The position numbers and the translations under genes are program-made. DNA of 64,000 nt from CAWAMD01 sp963783045 (GTDB lineage Bacteria; Actinomycetota; Nitriliruptoria; Nitriliruptorales; Nitriliruptoraceae), in NCBI GenBank assembly GCA_963783045.1, contig CAWAMD010000001.1, positions 496,001 to 560,000 of the forward strand, read 5' to 3'. Under the pieces are notes generated by a model. It was given only the letters and a program-made list of their open reading frames with translations, was not told the DNA's origin and searched no databases. Below, in pieces: positions 1-10,351 of the stretch (its first letter is position 1; each line of letters begins with the position of its first letter).

Positions 1-996
1 TATCTGGCCGAGCTGCTCCTCGAGAAGGACTACGAGGTGCACGGGATCATCCGGCGCTCCTCGTCGTTCAACACCGGCCGGATCGATCACATCTACCAGG
101 ACCCACACGAGCCCGACGTGAAGCTGCACCTGCACTACGGGGATCTGACGGACGGGTCGCAGGTGGCACGGCTGATCCGGATCGTGGAGCCGGACGAGAT
201 CTACAACCTCGGGGCGCAGTCGCACGTGGCGGTGTCGTTCCAGCAGCCCGAGTACACCGGGGACGTCGACGGGCTCGGCGTGCTCCGTCTGCTCGAACCC
301 ATCCGCAAGTCCGGTATCCCGACCCGGTACTACCAGGCGGGGACCTCGGAGATGTTCGGGGATGCGCCGCCGCCCCAGTCGCTGGGGTCGCGCTTTCGGC
401 CGCGATCGCCGTATGCGGCCGCGAAGGCATATGCGTTCTGGATGACGGCCAACTACCGGGAGGCGTACGACCTGTTCGCGGTGAACGGGATCCTGTTCAA
501 CCACGAGTCGCCGCGGCGGGGCGAGACGTTCGTGACCCGCAAGATCACGCGTGCGGTGGCGCGGATCGTGGCGGGGCGCCAGGAGCATCTGTATCTCGGC
601 AACCTGGACGCGAAGCGTGACTGGGGCCATGCCAAGGACTATGTCGAGGCGATGTGGCTGATGCTCCAGCAGGACGAGCCTGGCGACTATCTGGTCGGGA
701 CGGGCGAGACCCATTCGGTGCGGGAGTTCTGCGAGCGGGCGTTTTCGCTGGTGGGGTTGGACTGGGAGCCGTTCGTGAAGGTGGACCCGGCCTACTTCCG
801 GCCGACCGAGGTCGAGCATCTGCATGCCGATCCGGCCGACACGTTCGAGCGGCTGGGGTGGCGGCCGTCCCACTCGTTCGACGAGCTGGTGGTCGACATG
901 GTCGAGGCCGATCTCGCCGCCGCCGGGCTGGGCGACCTGGACGAGGCGCGGGCGGTGGTCGCCGAGCGGTTCGGCGCGGCGGTGCGTCGTGGCTGA
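1..996 (+). CDS. gmd: GDP-mannose 4,6-dehydratase (5' end outside window)
   Basis: This enzyme converts GDP-mannose to GDP-4-keto-6-deoxymannose, the first committed step to GDP-L-fucose, in the cytoplasm. The frame is open from base 1 (Y-L-A-E-L-L-L-E-K), so the start codon and the first Rossmann glycine motif lie upstream. The short-chain dehydrogenase catalytic pair Tyr-x3-Lys is present in SPYAAAKAYAFW, with the upstream TSEMFG segment and the Gmd-typical VHGIIRRSSSFNTGRIDHIY near the N-terminus. The stop overlaps the GTG start of fcl by 8 bp, so the two are translationally coupled. The reading frame is intact here, unlike its neighbour. Confidence 0.95.
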   Translation, partial: YLAELLLEKDYEVHGIIRRSSSFNTGRIDHIYQDPHEPDVKLHLHYGDLTDGSQVARLIRIVEPDEIYNLGAQSHVAVSFQQPEYTGDVDGLGVLRLLEPIRKSGIPTRYYQAGTSEMFGDAPPPQSLGSRFRPRSPYAAAKAYAFWMTANYREAYDLFAVNGILFNHESPRRGETFVTRKITRAVARIVAGRQEHLYLGNLDAKRDWGHAKDYVEAMWLMLQQDEPGDYLVGTGETHSVREFCERAFSLVGLDWEPFVKVDPAYFRPTEVEHLHADPADTFERLGWRPSHSFDELVVDMVEADLAAAGLGDLDEARAVVAERFGAAVRRG

Positions 997-1992
997 GCCG
1001 ATCTTCGACCTGGCCGGAAAGCGGGTATGGGTGGCCGGACATCGGGGGATGGTGGGTTCGGCGGTGGTCCGCCGCCTGGCGAACGAGCCGGTTGGCGAGC
1101 TGATCACGGCAACCTCGGCCGAGCTGGATCTGACCCGTCAGGAGCGGGTGGAGCGGTTCGTGGTCGATACCCGGCCGGACGTGCTGATCCTGGCGGCGGC
1201 GAAGGTCGGCGGGATCCATGCCAACCGGACCGCTCAGGGGGCGTTTCTCTACGACAACCTGATGATCGCCGCGAATGCCGTCGAGGCAGCGCGGCTGCAC
1301 GGGGTCGCCAAGACCGTGATCCTCGGGTCGTCGTGCATCTATCCGCGTGATGCCGCCCAGCCGATGGCCGAGGAGGCGCTGCTGACCGGCCCGCTGGAGG
1401 AGACCAACGAGGGGTACGCGATCGCCAAGATCGCCGCGCTCGAGCTCGCCAAGATGTACCGGCGGCAGTATCAGATGGACTGCATCTCGCTGATGCCGAC
1501 CAACCTGTACGGGCCGGGCGACAACTTCGACCTCGAAACCTCCCACGTGCTGCCGGCGCTGCTGCGCCAAGATCCACGACGCGAAGGTCACCGGCGCCGA
1601 CACGGTCACGATCTGGGGGTCGGGGCGACCTCGGCGGGAGTTCCTGCATGCCGACGACGTGGCCGACGCGACCGTGTTCGCGCTGACCCACTACTCGGAC
1701 GAACAGCATCTCAACGTCGGTGCCGGCGTCGACATCTCGATCCGTGAGCTCGCGGAGCTGATCGCCGAGGTGGTCGGCTGGCACGGCGAGTTCGTGCACG
1801 ACACGAGCATGCCCGACGGCACGCCGCGCAAGCTGCTGGACGCCTCCAAGCTCGCCGAGCTTGGGCTGGACCGCACGGATCGGCCTGCGCGAAGGGATCG
1901 AAGACACCTACCGCTGGTTCCTCGAGCACGAGCCCCGAAACGCAAGACGTGGCACTGACCCGGCAGGCCAAGCCGGTAGCGTGCGCCCGTGA
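989..1992 (+). CDS. fcl: GDP-L-fucose synthase, frame broken by two single-base insertions
   Basis: This is the epimerase/reductase that turns GDP-4-keto-6-deoxymannose into GDP-L-fucose. It starts at GTG 989, inside the end of gmd. The Rossmann motif (VWVAGHRGMVGSAVVRRL), the SSCIYP segment and the NEGYAIAKIAALE active-site region are clear. Similarity jumps frame twice: near 1568 (an extra C in CGC-AAG) into KIHDAKVTGADTVTIWGS, and near 1866 (an extra C in GGG-TGG) into WTARIGLREGIEDTYRWFL. Removing both bases gives 333 aa, a normal family length, ending at TGA 1990-1992, which overlaps the next ATG. Assembly error is likelier than decay because codon structure is preserved on both sides. 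Confidence 0.9.
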
Positions 1993-2756
1993 TGGTCCCG
2001 TACGACGCTGAGTTCTACAGGTCGCAGCAGACGCGATCGCGTCAGGCTGCGGATGTGATCGTTCCGCAACTCGTGGCTGACCTGAAGCCCTCCAGCGTGC
2101 TCGACGTGGGCTGTGGTGTCGGGACGTGGCTTGCTGCCTTCGCTGACAACGGCGTGCAGGACCTCACGGGTGTCGACGGTGAGTACGTCTCTCGCGATGC
2201 TCTCCAGATCGCGGCTGACGCCTTCCGGCCCCATGACCTCGAGAAGCCGCTCGACCTCGGCCGACACTTCGACCTCGCTATTTGCCTGGAGGTCGCGGAG
2301 CATCTGTCGTCGGAGGCGGCGCCGACGCTCGTCGACTCTCTGGTGGGTGCGGCCGATGTCGTGTTGTTCAGCGCTGCCATTCCGCACCAGGGCGGCACCG
2401 ATCACATCAACGAGCAGTGGCCCGAGTACTGGTACGAACTCTTCCACGTCCACGGCTTCCGCTGGCTGGACCCGTACCGTCTGCGCTACTGGAACGACGA
2501 GCGCGTCGTGTTCCACTACGCGCAGAACATGTTGATCTATGCGGCCCCGGACGCGTGCGATGCCTTCGCAACGCCTCTTCCCCCCATGCTCGTCGAGCCG
2601 CCGGACGGCGCGCCGCCCCGTGCGCTCGTTCATCGCGACGCCTACCTCAGTGCGCTGGTGAGCGCCGACGAAGTGCGCTCTTGCGACCTGGCGGCGACCT
2701 TGCCCCGCCCTTGGGCTCGGGTCCTCACCCGGCGCGCCGCCCGACGCGACCCATGA
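1992..2756 (+). CDS. class I SAM-dependent methyltransferase
   Basis: This is a 254-aa soluble protein with the SAM-binding motif I (VLDVGCGVGTWLAAF) about 30 residues in, an acidic GVDGEY motif II, and LAICLEVAEHL as the post-I region. It probably methylates a sugar or lipid-linked glycan intermediate, given its place between fcl and a flippase; the acceptor is not deducible. I chose ATG 1992, which overlaps the fcl stop as TGATG; GTG 1989 is an alternative. Its own stop overlaps the flippase start (ATGA). Confidence 0.85.
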   Translation: MVPYDAEFYRSQQTRSRQAADVIVPQLVADLKPSSVLDVGCGVGTWLAAFADNGVQDLTGVDGEYVSRDALQIAADAFRPHDLEKPLDLGRHFDLAICLEVAEHLSSEAAPTLVDSLVGAADVVLFSAAIPHQGGTDHINEQWPEYWYELFHVHGFRWLDPYRLRYWNDERVVFHYAQNMLIYAAPDACDAFATPLPPMLVEPPDGAPPRALVHRDAYLSALVSADEVRSCDLAATLPRPWARVLTRRAARRDP

Positions 2757-4183
2757 GATCCAGTGGGAGTGACCCAGGCCGGCCGCTGGGCCTCGTAGGG
2801 AACATGTCGGCGCGTGCCGCCGGGCTTGCCGCGCAGTTCGTGGCGGGGGTCATCGTCGCTCGAGCCCTCGGGGTGACGTCGTACGGCATCTACGCGACAG
2901 CGTTCGCTGTGACCGGACTCGCCTTGCTTCTCGTCGGTCTGCAGGTCGGCGCACAAGCCGCCCGTGCTGATGGGACGTTTCTGAGGGGCGCATGGCCGCG
3001 AGTGTGGATGCTCGGGGTCATTGGGGCCACCGTCACGTTCACTGTCGGGCTGCTCGTCGGCGGACGCTACATGGCGGTCTACGTGGTCCTGGGGCTGTGG
3101 GCACTCACGAACCCACCACTTGCCCTTCTCGCCGGCGGAGCGGCAGCCACTGGCGCCGGCCGCACCTCCCGATGGATGCTTAACGGCACGGGTCCCCTGA
3201 AACTCACCGCCATCGGCCTTTTCGTCCTCGTCGCCAGACCCGGTCCTGCGGCGATAGCGGCCATCGACGCGGCTGTGTCGGGCGTGTTGCTGGTCGCCGG
3301 GAGGCTCGCCCTCCGGCACGTGTTCGCGTCGCGCGCGGGACGCCCGCTTCCCTGGGCCACGATCCTCACAGCCGGCATCGGTTTGGTACCGGCCGCCTTG
3401 GGCGCTCTCGTCCTTGCGCGGGTGGACGTGGCGATGCTCGGATACCTCAAGGGCCCTGAGACAGTCGCCCGCTACCAGCTAGCCGTACGCGTCACTGATG
3501 TGCCGTACGAACTCTACGCCGGCGCCCTGGTGCTCTTCATCCCGGCGGTCCACGCCACCGCGGACGGTCCTGCGTTGGGTCGTCTGTTCGCGCGCGTCAC
3601 GCGAGGCCTGGGCTGGACGTTGCTCCCCGCCGCGGCCGTCCTGGCCGTCTTCGGGGACGTGCTCGTCCGTGCGGTATATGGCGGTGACTTCGTTGCTTCC
3701 CCTACCGTCTATGCGGTGCTCGTGGCGGGGATCGTCGCTCAGGTGGTGACGGGACCGAACGGGGCAGTCCTCGTCGCACGCGCGCGCCACCGGGCTCTGA
3801 CTTCCATCGCTCTCTCACTCGTGTCCTTCGACGTGCTCCTCAACCTGGTACTCATTCCTCATCTCGGTGAGTTGGGCGCCGCAATTTCCTCGTTGCTGAG
3901 CTATCTGGCCATCAACACCGCGGCCGCCCGGTCGGTGTTGCGCCACCTGGGGGGCGTCGGATACCAATGGCGTCACCTGGCTGCGCTCGTCGCTGGACCC
4001 GCGGCCGTTGGCCTGGGTCTGTGGGGTGGACGGACGCTGGCGGGCTTCGGGCTGCTAGCCGCCGTTCTGTCCGGTGCCGTCCTGCTCCTGCTTGGGTGGT
4101 TACGTGCGCGCCCGTTCCTGCAGGATGTCCCCACCCAGGCTCCCCGCCCATCGGAGGTCGAGACGTGCGCCGACCCATCGTGA
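2753..4183 (+). CDS. polysaccharide flippase, Wzx/MOP superfamily
   Basis: This is a 476-aa polytopic membrane protein with roughly twelve hydrophobic segments. It opens with GLVGNMSARAAGLAAQFVAGVIVARALG, the usual first-helix region of oligosaccharide flippases (MATE/MOP exporters), although no single residue motif is diagnostic. The role would be transfer of undecaprenyl-linked repeat units across the membrane. It begins at an ATGA overlap with the methyltransferase. A longer frame is open upstream, but it only shadows the methyltransferase. The initiating sugar transferase for such a pathway lies at 14852-16270. Confidence 0.85.
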   Translation: MRSSGSDPGRPLGLVGNMSARAAGLAAQFVAGVIVARALGVTSYGIYATAFAVTGLALLLVGLQVGAQAARADGTFLRGAWPRVWMLGVIGATVTFTVGLLVGGRYMAVYVVLGLWALTNPPLALLAGGAAATGAGRTSRWMLNGTGPLKLTAIGLFVLVARPGPAAIAAIDAAVSGVLLVAGRLALRHVFASRAGRPLPWATILTAGIGLVPAALGALVLARVDVAMLGYLKGPETVARYQLAVRVTDVPYELYAGALVLFIPAVHATADGPALGRLFARVTRGLGWTLLPAAAVLAVFGDVLVRAVYGGDFVASPTVYAVLVAGIVAQVVTGPNGAVLVARARHRALTSIALSLVSFDVLLNLVLIPHLGELGAAISSLLSYLAINTAAARSVLRHLGGVGYQWRHLAALVAGPAAVGLGLWGGRTLAGFGLLAAVLSGAVLLLLGWLRARPFLQDVPTQAPRPSEVETCADPS

Positions 4184-4935
4184 GAGGCCGCAGGCCGGCT
4201 GAGGGTCGCTGGCCTCCGGGCCCGCGTGACACGCTGCTCGCGTCCTACCCGCGGTCCGGCAACACCTGGGTGCGTTTTCTGCTCGCCGGTGCGCTGCACC
4301 CCTCCATCTCGATCGACTTCAGGGCCATCGCCGACCTGATTCCGGACATCCACGAGAAGACACTGCGCGAACTGCGCCGCCGAAAGCCGCCGGTTGTCGC
4401 AAAGACGCACGAACCGCACCGGCCCGCCTACCGACGCGCCGTTTACCTAGTGCGAGACCCCCGCGACGTGGCTGTCTCCTACCGTCACTACCTCATCAAG
4501 ACTCGAGGTCTGGATCTCGACGCGCCCCTTGACGGGTTCCTTGATCGGCTCTTGGCCGGCGAAGTCCAGTTTGGGCGGTGGGACAGCCACGCCACCGGCT
4601 GGATGAACGGATGTCGGGACGTGCTCCTGCTCCGCTATGAGGACGTGCGTGGCGACCCCCTCACCCATCTGCGTGAGGTGCTGAGGTTTCTCAACGTCGA
4701 CCGCTCAGACGACGAGCTGGTTGCCGCGGTGCGGGGCGCCGATATCGAACGGATGCGCCACTTGGAGCGCACTAAACGCGACGACATTGAGCAGCTGCGG
4801 GGCACGCGCGACACCACCATGTTCGTGCGGCAGGGCCGCTCGGGCGGTTGGCGAGAGGAGTTGACGGCACCTCAGGCCGACAGGATCTGGGCAGCCGTGG
4901 GCGATGTCGCGGCAATGGTCGGCTACCGGCATTGA
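4165..4935 (+). CDS. PAPS-dependent sulfotransferase
   Basis: This is a 256-aa protein with both PAPS-binding signatures: the 5'-phosphosulfate loop LLASYPRSGNTWVRFLL near residue 25 and the 3'-phosphate region VYLVRDPRDVAVSYRHY near residue 95. It would sulfate a hydroxyl on the polysaccharide or a glycolipid. The GTG at 4165 is preferred because GGAGG sits 8 bases upstream; GTG 4180, overlapping the flippase stop as GTGA, lacks such a site. Its position in the GDP-fucose locus suggests a sulfated sugar in the product. No PAPS synthesis genes are in the window. Confidence 0.87.
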   Translation: MRRPIVRGRRPAEGRWPPGPRDTLLASYPRSGNTWVRFLLAGALHPSISIDFRAIADLIPDIHEKTLRELRRRKPPVVAKTHEPHRPAYRRAVYLVRDPRDVAVSYRHYLIKTRGLDLDAPLDGFLDRLLAGEVQFGRWDSHATGWMNGCRDVLLLRYEDVRGDPLTHLREVLRFLNVDRSDDELVAAVRGADIERMRHLERTKRDDIEQLRGTRDTTMFVRQGRSGGWREELTAPQADRIWAAVGDVAAMVGYRH

Positions 4936-4949
4936 CATTGGAGGCGCCA

Positions 4950-5837
4950 GTGGGACCTCGTTCGCAGTCCCTCGGTCGCGGCCTATCCGCACTCGGACGC
5001 CGTCTGAGGCGGTTTGATCTCTCCCCTTCACCGAGGCCGTCCCCCGACACGGCGCACATGCGTTCGCCGCGTGAGCACAGCGCAGCTCGTAGACGAACTG
5101 AGCGACGTTGCGACCAGCGCCCTGCAGGACATTCTCGCGCAAGCTCCGAGCGAGTATCGGCGTGGATCTCAGAGATACTCGCGAGCTATGGCGAGCGCCC
5201 CGTCTCCCGAGAACGAGGGTGGATCCGGGTTCCATAACCTCTTCTGGTTGCAGGTGGTCGCCAGGGCTCTCGCACCTGCCCTGGTTGTCGAGAGCGGCGT
5301 ATGGAAGGGGCAGGGTACGTGGGCCCTGCGGCGGGCGGTACCAAGGGCCGAGTTGCACGCCTTCGACGTCGACCTGTCGCAACTCGTCTACCGGGACGCC
5401 AGTGTCGAATTTCACGAGCAGGACTGGTTAGACAGCGATGTGCAGGCACCCGAAAGTCGGGTCGGCCTTGGCGTTCTTTGACTGTCATGTGAACCAGGCC
5501 CGCCGGGTTCGGGAGGCCTACGAGCGCGGTTTTCGCTGGTTGATCTTCGATGACAACGCGCCGGCCGACCGGCTCTACGGCTACGGACTCCCCGGCCTGC
5601 CCACAATCGACATGGTCCTCGACACCACACTTATCGATGGCGATGTCCTCGGATGGACGTGGCGTCGGGCAGGAACGTGAGTACGTATTCCGGGAGGAGG
5701 ACACGTATGGCGCGCGGGGCCTCATCGAGGGTGCGTGGGTGCTGCCTGACGTTGGCGGGCCGACGCTTTACGGCGGCTTCTCGTTCCTCACCTTCGTTCG
5801 TTTGCGCGACCACGAAGCCCGAGACGTGACCGCCTAG
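4950..5837 (+). CDS. Rossmann/methyltransferase-like protein, frame broken by three indels
   Basis: GTG 4950 follows GGAGG by 5 bases and opens with LGRGLSALGRRLRRFDL. Similarity then moves frame at about 5040-5080, 5430-5450 and 5665. The pieces read on through FHNLFWLQVVARALAP, VVESGVWKGQGTWALRRA (SAM-motif-I-like), LHAFDVDLSQLVY, FFDCHVNQARRVREAYERG and FDDNAPADRLYGYGLPGLP to LYGGFSFLTFVRLRDHEA. All three shifts fit +1 insertions, and removing them gives 294 aa. I recognise a class I methyltransferase-like fold but not the exact family. It probably acts in the same glycan pathway as its neighbours. Confidence 0.7.
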
Positions 5838-5982
5838 CGAAGCGGGGCCAGGTCGTGTCAGTGTCCATCTGGCAGCGGTTCCTGGCGGGGCGGCAGCGGT
5901 GGCGGCTCTCGACGCCTCGGTCCGGCAGGATCTGCAGCGACTCGCTGCTCGGGTGGTGCGTCGCCCACGGTAACTGTGGCTC
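5838..5982. other. convergent intergenic gap
   Basis: This is 145 bp between two convergent genes. I see no credible reading frame, promoter or strong hairpin terminator in it. Confidence 0.5.
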
Positions 5983-7210
5983 CTACAGCAGGCTCTCGAA
6001 GAGATCGACGTAGGTCCTGGCCTGCTGCTCGCTCGAGTAGCGGTCAGCGGCATCACGTCGGCAGCTCTCGGCGAAGCGGATTCTCAGCTACTGCGGCGAG
6101 TGCTCGATCGATCGTCTGCCCAAAGGATTCCGGCGACTGCTCGTCGGCGAGCCACCCGGTGGCGCCATCTCGGACGAGGTCCGGGAGCCCGCCGACCGGG
6201 AAGGCCACGACGGGCGTACCGCAGGAGATGGCTTCCTGCACGACGAGGGGCAGGTTGTCCTGGCAAGCCGGATGAAGGAAGACATCTGCGGCCGAGTAGA
6301 TGGCCGCCTTGATGCGGTCGGAGCTGACGGGGCCGAGTCCAACGACAGTCACATTCGGGGCGTCCATCTCGATGCGGCCGGAACCGAACAGAACCAGCGT
6401 CACCTGACGCGATCCGATGTGCGATAGCGCACCGTCGAGGAGGTTCATGCCCTTGCGTGGGTCGTCGAGTTCCTGCGCTGCGGCGACGAGAACGGGGCCG
6501 TTGTCGCTGTCGATGCCCAGCGCTTCCCGGGCGGCCCTTCGGTCGATGGGCCGAAATACCGACAAGTCGAGCCCGTTGGGGACGACCTCCACGCGATGGT
6601 CTCGCCACAGTCCGCTCGCAGCCTCGCTGGCCAGCCAGCGGGAGGGCGACACAGCGACGACATCGGCGTGGCCGGCGAGGATGGCTCGGCGTCTCACGAA
6701 CGCGTGGGGGATGCGCCGTGGCGGCAGCGGAGGGTACTGGTGCGGGGTCGGGCACTGGGGCGTGCACAGGGACTCAAACCGGCGGCAGTCGCCGTTGTAG
6801 GCGCACCGGCCGGTGAAGCTCCACATGTCATGGAGCGTCCACACGACGGGAGCGTGTCGACGGGCGACTTCCAGAACGCGCGGTGACCACCCCATCGATG
6901 CCGCAGCGTGCAGGTTGTGCAGGTTCACCACGTCGGGACGGGTGCGCTGCAACGCCTGATCGAGCCGGCGCAGGGCGACGTGCGCGAGGGGCAGGTCCGT
7001 GTAACCGCCGGGGGTGAGCAGATCGACCGCGACGACCTGACGATGCCGGAAGCCGACGCCCACGGTCCTCCACGGATGCCGTTTCCCGTCGGGCAGCGCG
7101 ACGATGCGGGTCACCTCGACGCCGGCGTCCAGCAGACCCTGCGCCAGGCGGCTGGCGGCAATGGCCGCGCCGCCTTCCGTCTCGAGGTCGGAGACGATGG
7201 CGACATGCAT
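5983..7210 (-). CDS. glycosyltransferase family 4, frame broken near the 3' end
   Basis: This is a retaining GT-B glycosyltransferase. It starts at ATG 7210 with MHVAIVSDLETEGGAAIAA, then VVNLHNLHAAASMGW and VVWTLHDMWSFTGRCAYNGDC, a segment typical of GT4 enzymes of the WcaC/colanic type. The donor-binding region is FLHPACQDNLPLVVQEAISCGTPVVAF with the E-x7-E-like pattern. The frame as given stops at about 6053 after ENPLRRELPT. An indel near 6075 restores FAESCRRDAADRYSSEQQARTYVDLFESLL, ending at 5983, for about 408 aa. It lies 84 bp downstream of the fucosyltransferase-like gene. Confidence 0.85.
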
Positions 7211-7294
7211 GAGGTGCTCCGCGAGTACCGGGTAATGCCGCAGCGGAGGGTACGTGGGGGCGCCGGCGGGATCGCGTATGTGGCGCCGGTCAAC

Positions 7295-8328
7295 TCAGTT
7301 CGACGGCGATCGGGCCGGGACGACACCGAAGCGGAGCAGGTCAGCTGATGAGTCCCGTTGCCGCAGCCGGACATCCAGATTTCGCAGCAGTTCGTCGGGC
7401 AGCGGCTCGTCCGCATCGAGCGGGATGCCCCGGCCACGGCTACGTCGTTCGGCCGACCGTTGACGATTGCGTGCCGTGGCAGCGCGGCCGTAGCCGGGTT
7501 CGTCGCCCCAGATGCTGAGCCCCCCTCCTCTTCGACGAGTTGTGGCCGATACCAGATGTACGGGGCGTTCGAAAGGAACGCTCCCAGCATCGAGAAGCTC
7601 GAGACGGAGCAGACGAGCTGGTCCGCTTCGGCCAAGCTGAGCACGTCGGACAGCAGAGGCCTGGCCCGCGCCGGCAGGGCAGTGGCAGTGGAACCCACCT
7701 CGTCGGCTGATCCGGGGATCGTCGGACAGCACCAGCGTGGTGACCCGACCGGGGAAGGCGCCCTCGATCTGCTTCGCGATTCCTCGGTACCACGACATGG
7801 GCAGGGCGGCGTTGAACTGACCGGGTCGCGGAGGCGTGGCGCCGAAGTCGCCACGCCGGACGTGCATCGCGACGACGAGCCTGTCCCCGCGCAGGGCGCG
7901 ACTGATCCGGTAGAGGTCCGCGGCCACGTGCGGCGGACGAAGCAGCTCCGCCCGCACGAATTCGCGGGCGGCCTCGATGCCGAGATAGCCGCCGCTCATC
8001 CCTTCATGCGTCACGAGGAGCGGCCCCGCCGGGAGATCGCCCAGATAGCTTCGGACGGCGTCTCCGTAGTGCGCCGTCCCCGCCTGCTCGTACACATCTG
8101 CGGGGAGACGTGCAGCCGCGGCATCGCGCGTGCCGCCAGGCGATGGACGATCCAGTTCACGCGGGTGGTCCCGAAGTCCCGCCAGTACTGCCGTGGGTTG
8201 CGTCCCCAGCCAGGATGAAGTGTTCGCAGGCCCAACTCCCGGGCAGCGATCCAGGACTTCGCCCCGGGGATGACCTCGTTGCCGAGCCCTTCCCCGGGGC
8301 CCGACATGAGCGAGAGCGACCACCGCAA
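7295..8328 (-). CDS. GT11-like fucosyltransferase, frame broken by about three indels
   Basis: The N-terminal piece reads MSGPGEGLGNEVIPGAKSW and WIAARELGLRTLHPGWG. A second frame carries VVAMHVRRGDFGATPP, matching the HxRRGD donor motif of alpha-1,2/1,6-fucosyltransferases. A third carries LVCSVSSFSMLGAFLSNAPY, equivalent to the SxFSWW motif of GT11. The last frame ends DEPLPDELLRNLDVRLRQ. Breaks fall near 8100, 7720 and 7522, the last in a run of six C on the plus strand. The natural donor is made by gmd/fcl in this window. The start is uncertain: TTG 8328 and ATG 8307 are both possible, and a third frame opens at ATG 8347. Confidence 0.75.
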
Positions 8329-8347
8329 GCCGACCCGTGCCTCCCAT

Positions 8348-8534
8348 CGCGACAGACGTTAGTTAGTTGGCGCGGCTCTCAGCTCAGGCCAACGGATCGG
8401 GACCTCCCGCGGTGCCGGGAGGCGACGGTCGGCAGGGCGAACATGGGGCGCGGACCAGCCGCCGACTGCGTCACGTCGCAGCCCAGGCATCATCCCCGAT
8501 CTACCCTCTCGGCATCTTCTCGCAGGACGCTGAC
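8348..8534. promoter_or_regulatory. divergent intergenic region
   Basis: This 187-bp gap separates the minus-strand fucosyltransferase/GT4 pair from the plus-strand glycosyltransferase run, so it should hold promoters for both. I cannot pick out a confident -35/-10 pair. A frame remains open through it into the next gene, but its residues look random (GGDGRQGEHGARTSRR). Confidence 0.35.
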
Positions 8535-9449
8535 GTGCTCACGATCTTTGCCGTGCCGAAGGCCTTCCAGGGCGACGACGGTCGTGTGCAACGAAACGCA
8601 CTCCGGACCTGGAGCGAGGTCGCGGACGAGATCCTGCTGTTCGGGGACGACCCCGGGGTCGCAGAGGCGGCGCGAGACTTCGATGTGCGTCACCTGCCCG
8701 ACGTGGCACGGAGCCCGTCAGGAAAGCCCCTGCTCGACGGGATCTTCGATCAGGCACAGCGGCACGCCAGCTCGGACCACCTGCTGTACGTGAACGCAGA
8801 CATCATCGTTCTCCCCGACTTCGTCCATGCGGCCGCCGACGTCTGGAGACACCGTCCGCGAGGCCTCGTCGTCTCGCGGCGGCAGGAGATCGCGCTCGAG
8901 GTCGAGCTCGGCGCTGACGGAGCCGGCTGGCAGACCATCATTCGAAAGCGCGTGGCGGACGAGGGACGGTTGGCGAACGAGTTCGCCATCAACGTCTTCG
9001 CCTTCCCCCGAGGTGCCGTGACCGGCATGCCGCCGTTCGTCGTGGGACGCCCTGGCTGGGACAACTGGATGATCTACCACGCCCTGGAGCAGCGACGACC
9101 GGTCATCAACGTCACTCCCCTCTGCGGCGTCGTGCACCAGGACATCGAGCCCGGCTACGCGCGTGGCAAGGCCACCTCGTGGGACCATCCGGAAGCTCGG
9201 CACAACCGGTGGCACGCCGGGTGGGCGGTCTTCTTCAGCATCGCCGACTGCACGCACCGTTGGGACGGCGCGCGGTTGCGGCGCCTGACGGACCGGCCGC
9301 TACGTCGACTTGGTCACCTGGCAAAGGCGGATCCCACGCTTCGTGCCGTCGTGTCGCCCGCCCGTCGCCTCGTGAGAGGCCTCCGACGCACGGTTCAAGG
9401 GCCCGAGGAGGTGTCGTGGCTTACCCGTCCGGGGCCCCCCCCGCGATGA
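8535..9449 (+). CDS. GT-A-like nucleotide-diphospho-sugar transferase
   Basis: This is a 304-aa cytoplasmic protein starting V-L-T-I-F-A-V-P-K-A-F, with a probable DxD-like metal site in LLYVNADIIVLPDF and a second conserved region VGRPGWDNWMIYHALE. The family is seen in glycan loci, but its sugar is unassigned. GTG 8535 was chosen because similarity begins exactly there; a weak AGGA lies 9 bases upstream. It heads a run of genes joined by ATGA overlaps up to 11241. Confidence 0.75.
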   Translation: MLTIFAVPKAFQGDDGRVQRNALRTWSEVADEILLFGDDPGVAEAARDFDVRHLPDVARSPSGKPLLDGIFDQAQRHASSDHLLYVNADIIVLPDFVHAAADVWRHRPRGLVVSRRQEIALEVELGADGAGWQTIIRKRVADEGRLANEFAINVFAFPRGAVTGMPPFVVGRPGWDNWMIYHALEQRRPVINVTPLCGVVHQDIEPGYARGKATSWDHPEARHNRWHAGWAVFFSIADCTHRWDGARLRRLTDRPLRRLGHLAKADPTLRAVVSPARRLVRGLRRTVQGPEEVSWLTRPGPPPR

Positions 9450-10351
9450 GCGTCCCCTCTGTCGCGACGGTCATCGCCACCCACGACCGTGCTGGCACGC
9501 TGGCGCGGGCTGTCGGCTCGGTGCTCGCCCAGACGCATGAGGTCGACGAGGTGATCGTGGTAGACGACGGGTCGACGGACACGACGCCACAGCTCCTTTC
9601 GGAGCTGGACGATGAGATCCTGGTCGTCCGCCTCGATGAGAACGTCGAGCGCGGCGCGGCGCGAAATCGCGGGGTGGAGAGCGCAGCCAGCGACGTCGTC
9701 GCCTTCCTGGACAGCGACGACGAGTGGGCGGCGCACCACGTCGCGGACCTGCTCGGCGCCTTCCGCGACCGCGACGTGGTGCTCGCCTACACGGACGCTG
9801 GATTCGTTGACGACCGCAGCGGCACCACGGTCTTCACGAGCCACCGGAGCGTGCCGAATCGCGACCCCCTCCGGACGCTCCTGCGTGAGAACCCTGTTCC
9901 GTTCTCGGCCAGTGCAGTACGTCGCGATGCGTTCCTGGCGGTGGGGGGCTTCGTCGAGGACCGGGCGCTCGCAGGCGGCGGTGAGGACTGGAACCTATGG
10001 GTACGGCTCGCCGCCCGGGGCAAGGTGCGACGGGTCGCCGGAGCATCGGCGACCATCCATCTCCACGAGGACAATACGGTCGGCGACGCCGAGCGACACG
10101 AAGCCGGGTTGCGTCGCTGGCGCGACGAGGCCCTGCGGCTACCCATTGTCGTGGAGCAGGGACTCGGCACGGACGTGGGCGAAGGGTTCGTCGTCCGGCT
10201 CGCGCGCGCCCACCGGGAGGCGGGTCAGCCCTCCACGGCAGCCCGCCGGATCCTCACCGAGATCAGGTTGTGCCCGGCCCTGCTCGCTCGTCCTCGGGTC
10301 ACCCGAGCCCTGCTCGGGGCTGCCCGGGACATGCTGCGGGCAGCGACATGA
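9446..10351 (+). CDS. glycosyltransferase family 2
   Basis: This is an inverting GT-A glycosyltransferase of 301 aa. It shows VATVIATHDRAGTLARAVGSVLAQ, the nucleotide-binding VIVVDDGSTD, the DSDDEW metal site and a GGGEDWNLWVRLAARG acceptor region (ED motif). ATG 9446 overlaps the previous stop. GTG 9416, 4 bases after GAGGAGG, is a plausible longer start adding ten residues. The substrate cannot be told from the sequence. Confidence 0.9.
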   Translation: MSVPSVATVIATHDRAGTLARAVGSVLAQTHEVDEVIVVDDGSTDTTPQLLSELDDEILVVRLDENVERGAARNRGVESAASDVVAFLDSDDEWAAHHVADLLGAFRDRDVVLAYTDAGFVDDRSGTTVFTSHRSVPNRDPLRTLLRENPVPFSASAVRRDAFLAVGGFVEDRALAGGGEDWNLWVRLAARGKVRRVAGASATIHLHEDNTVGDAERHEAGLRRWRDEALRLPIVVEQGLGTDVGEGFVVRLARAHREAGQPSTAARRILTEIRLCPALLARPRVTRALLGAARDMLRAAT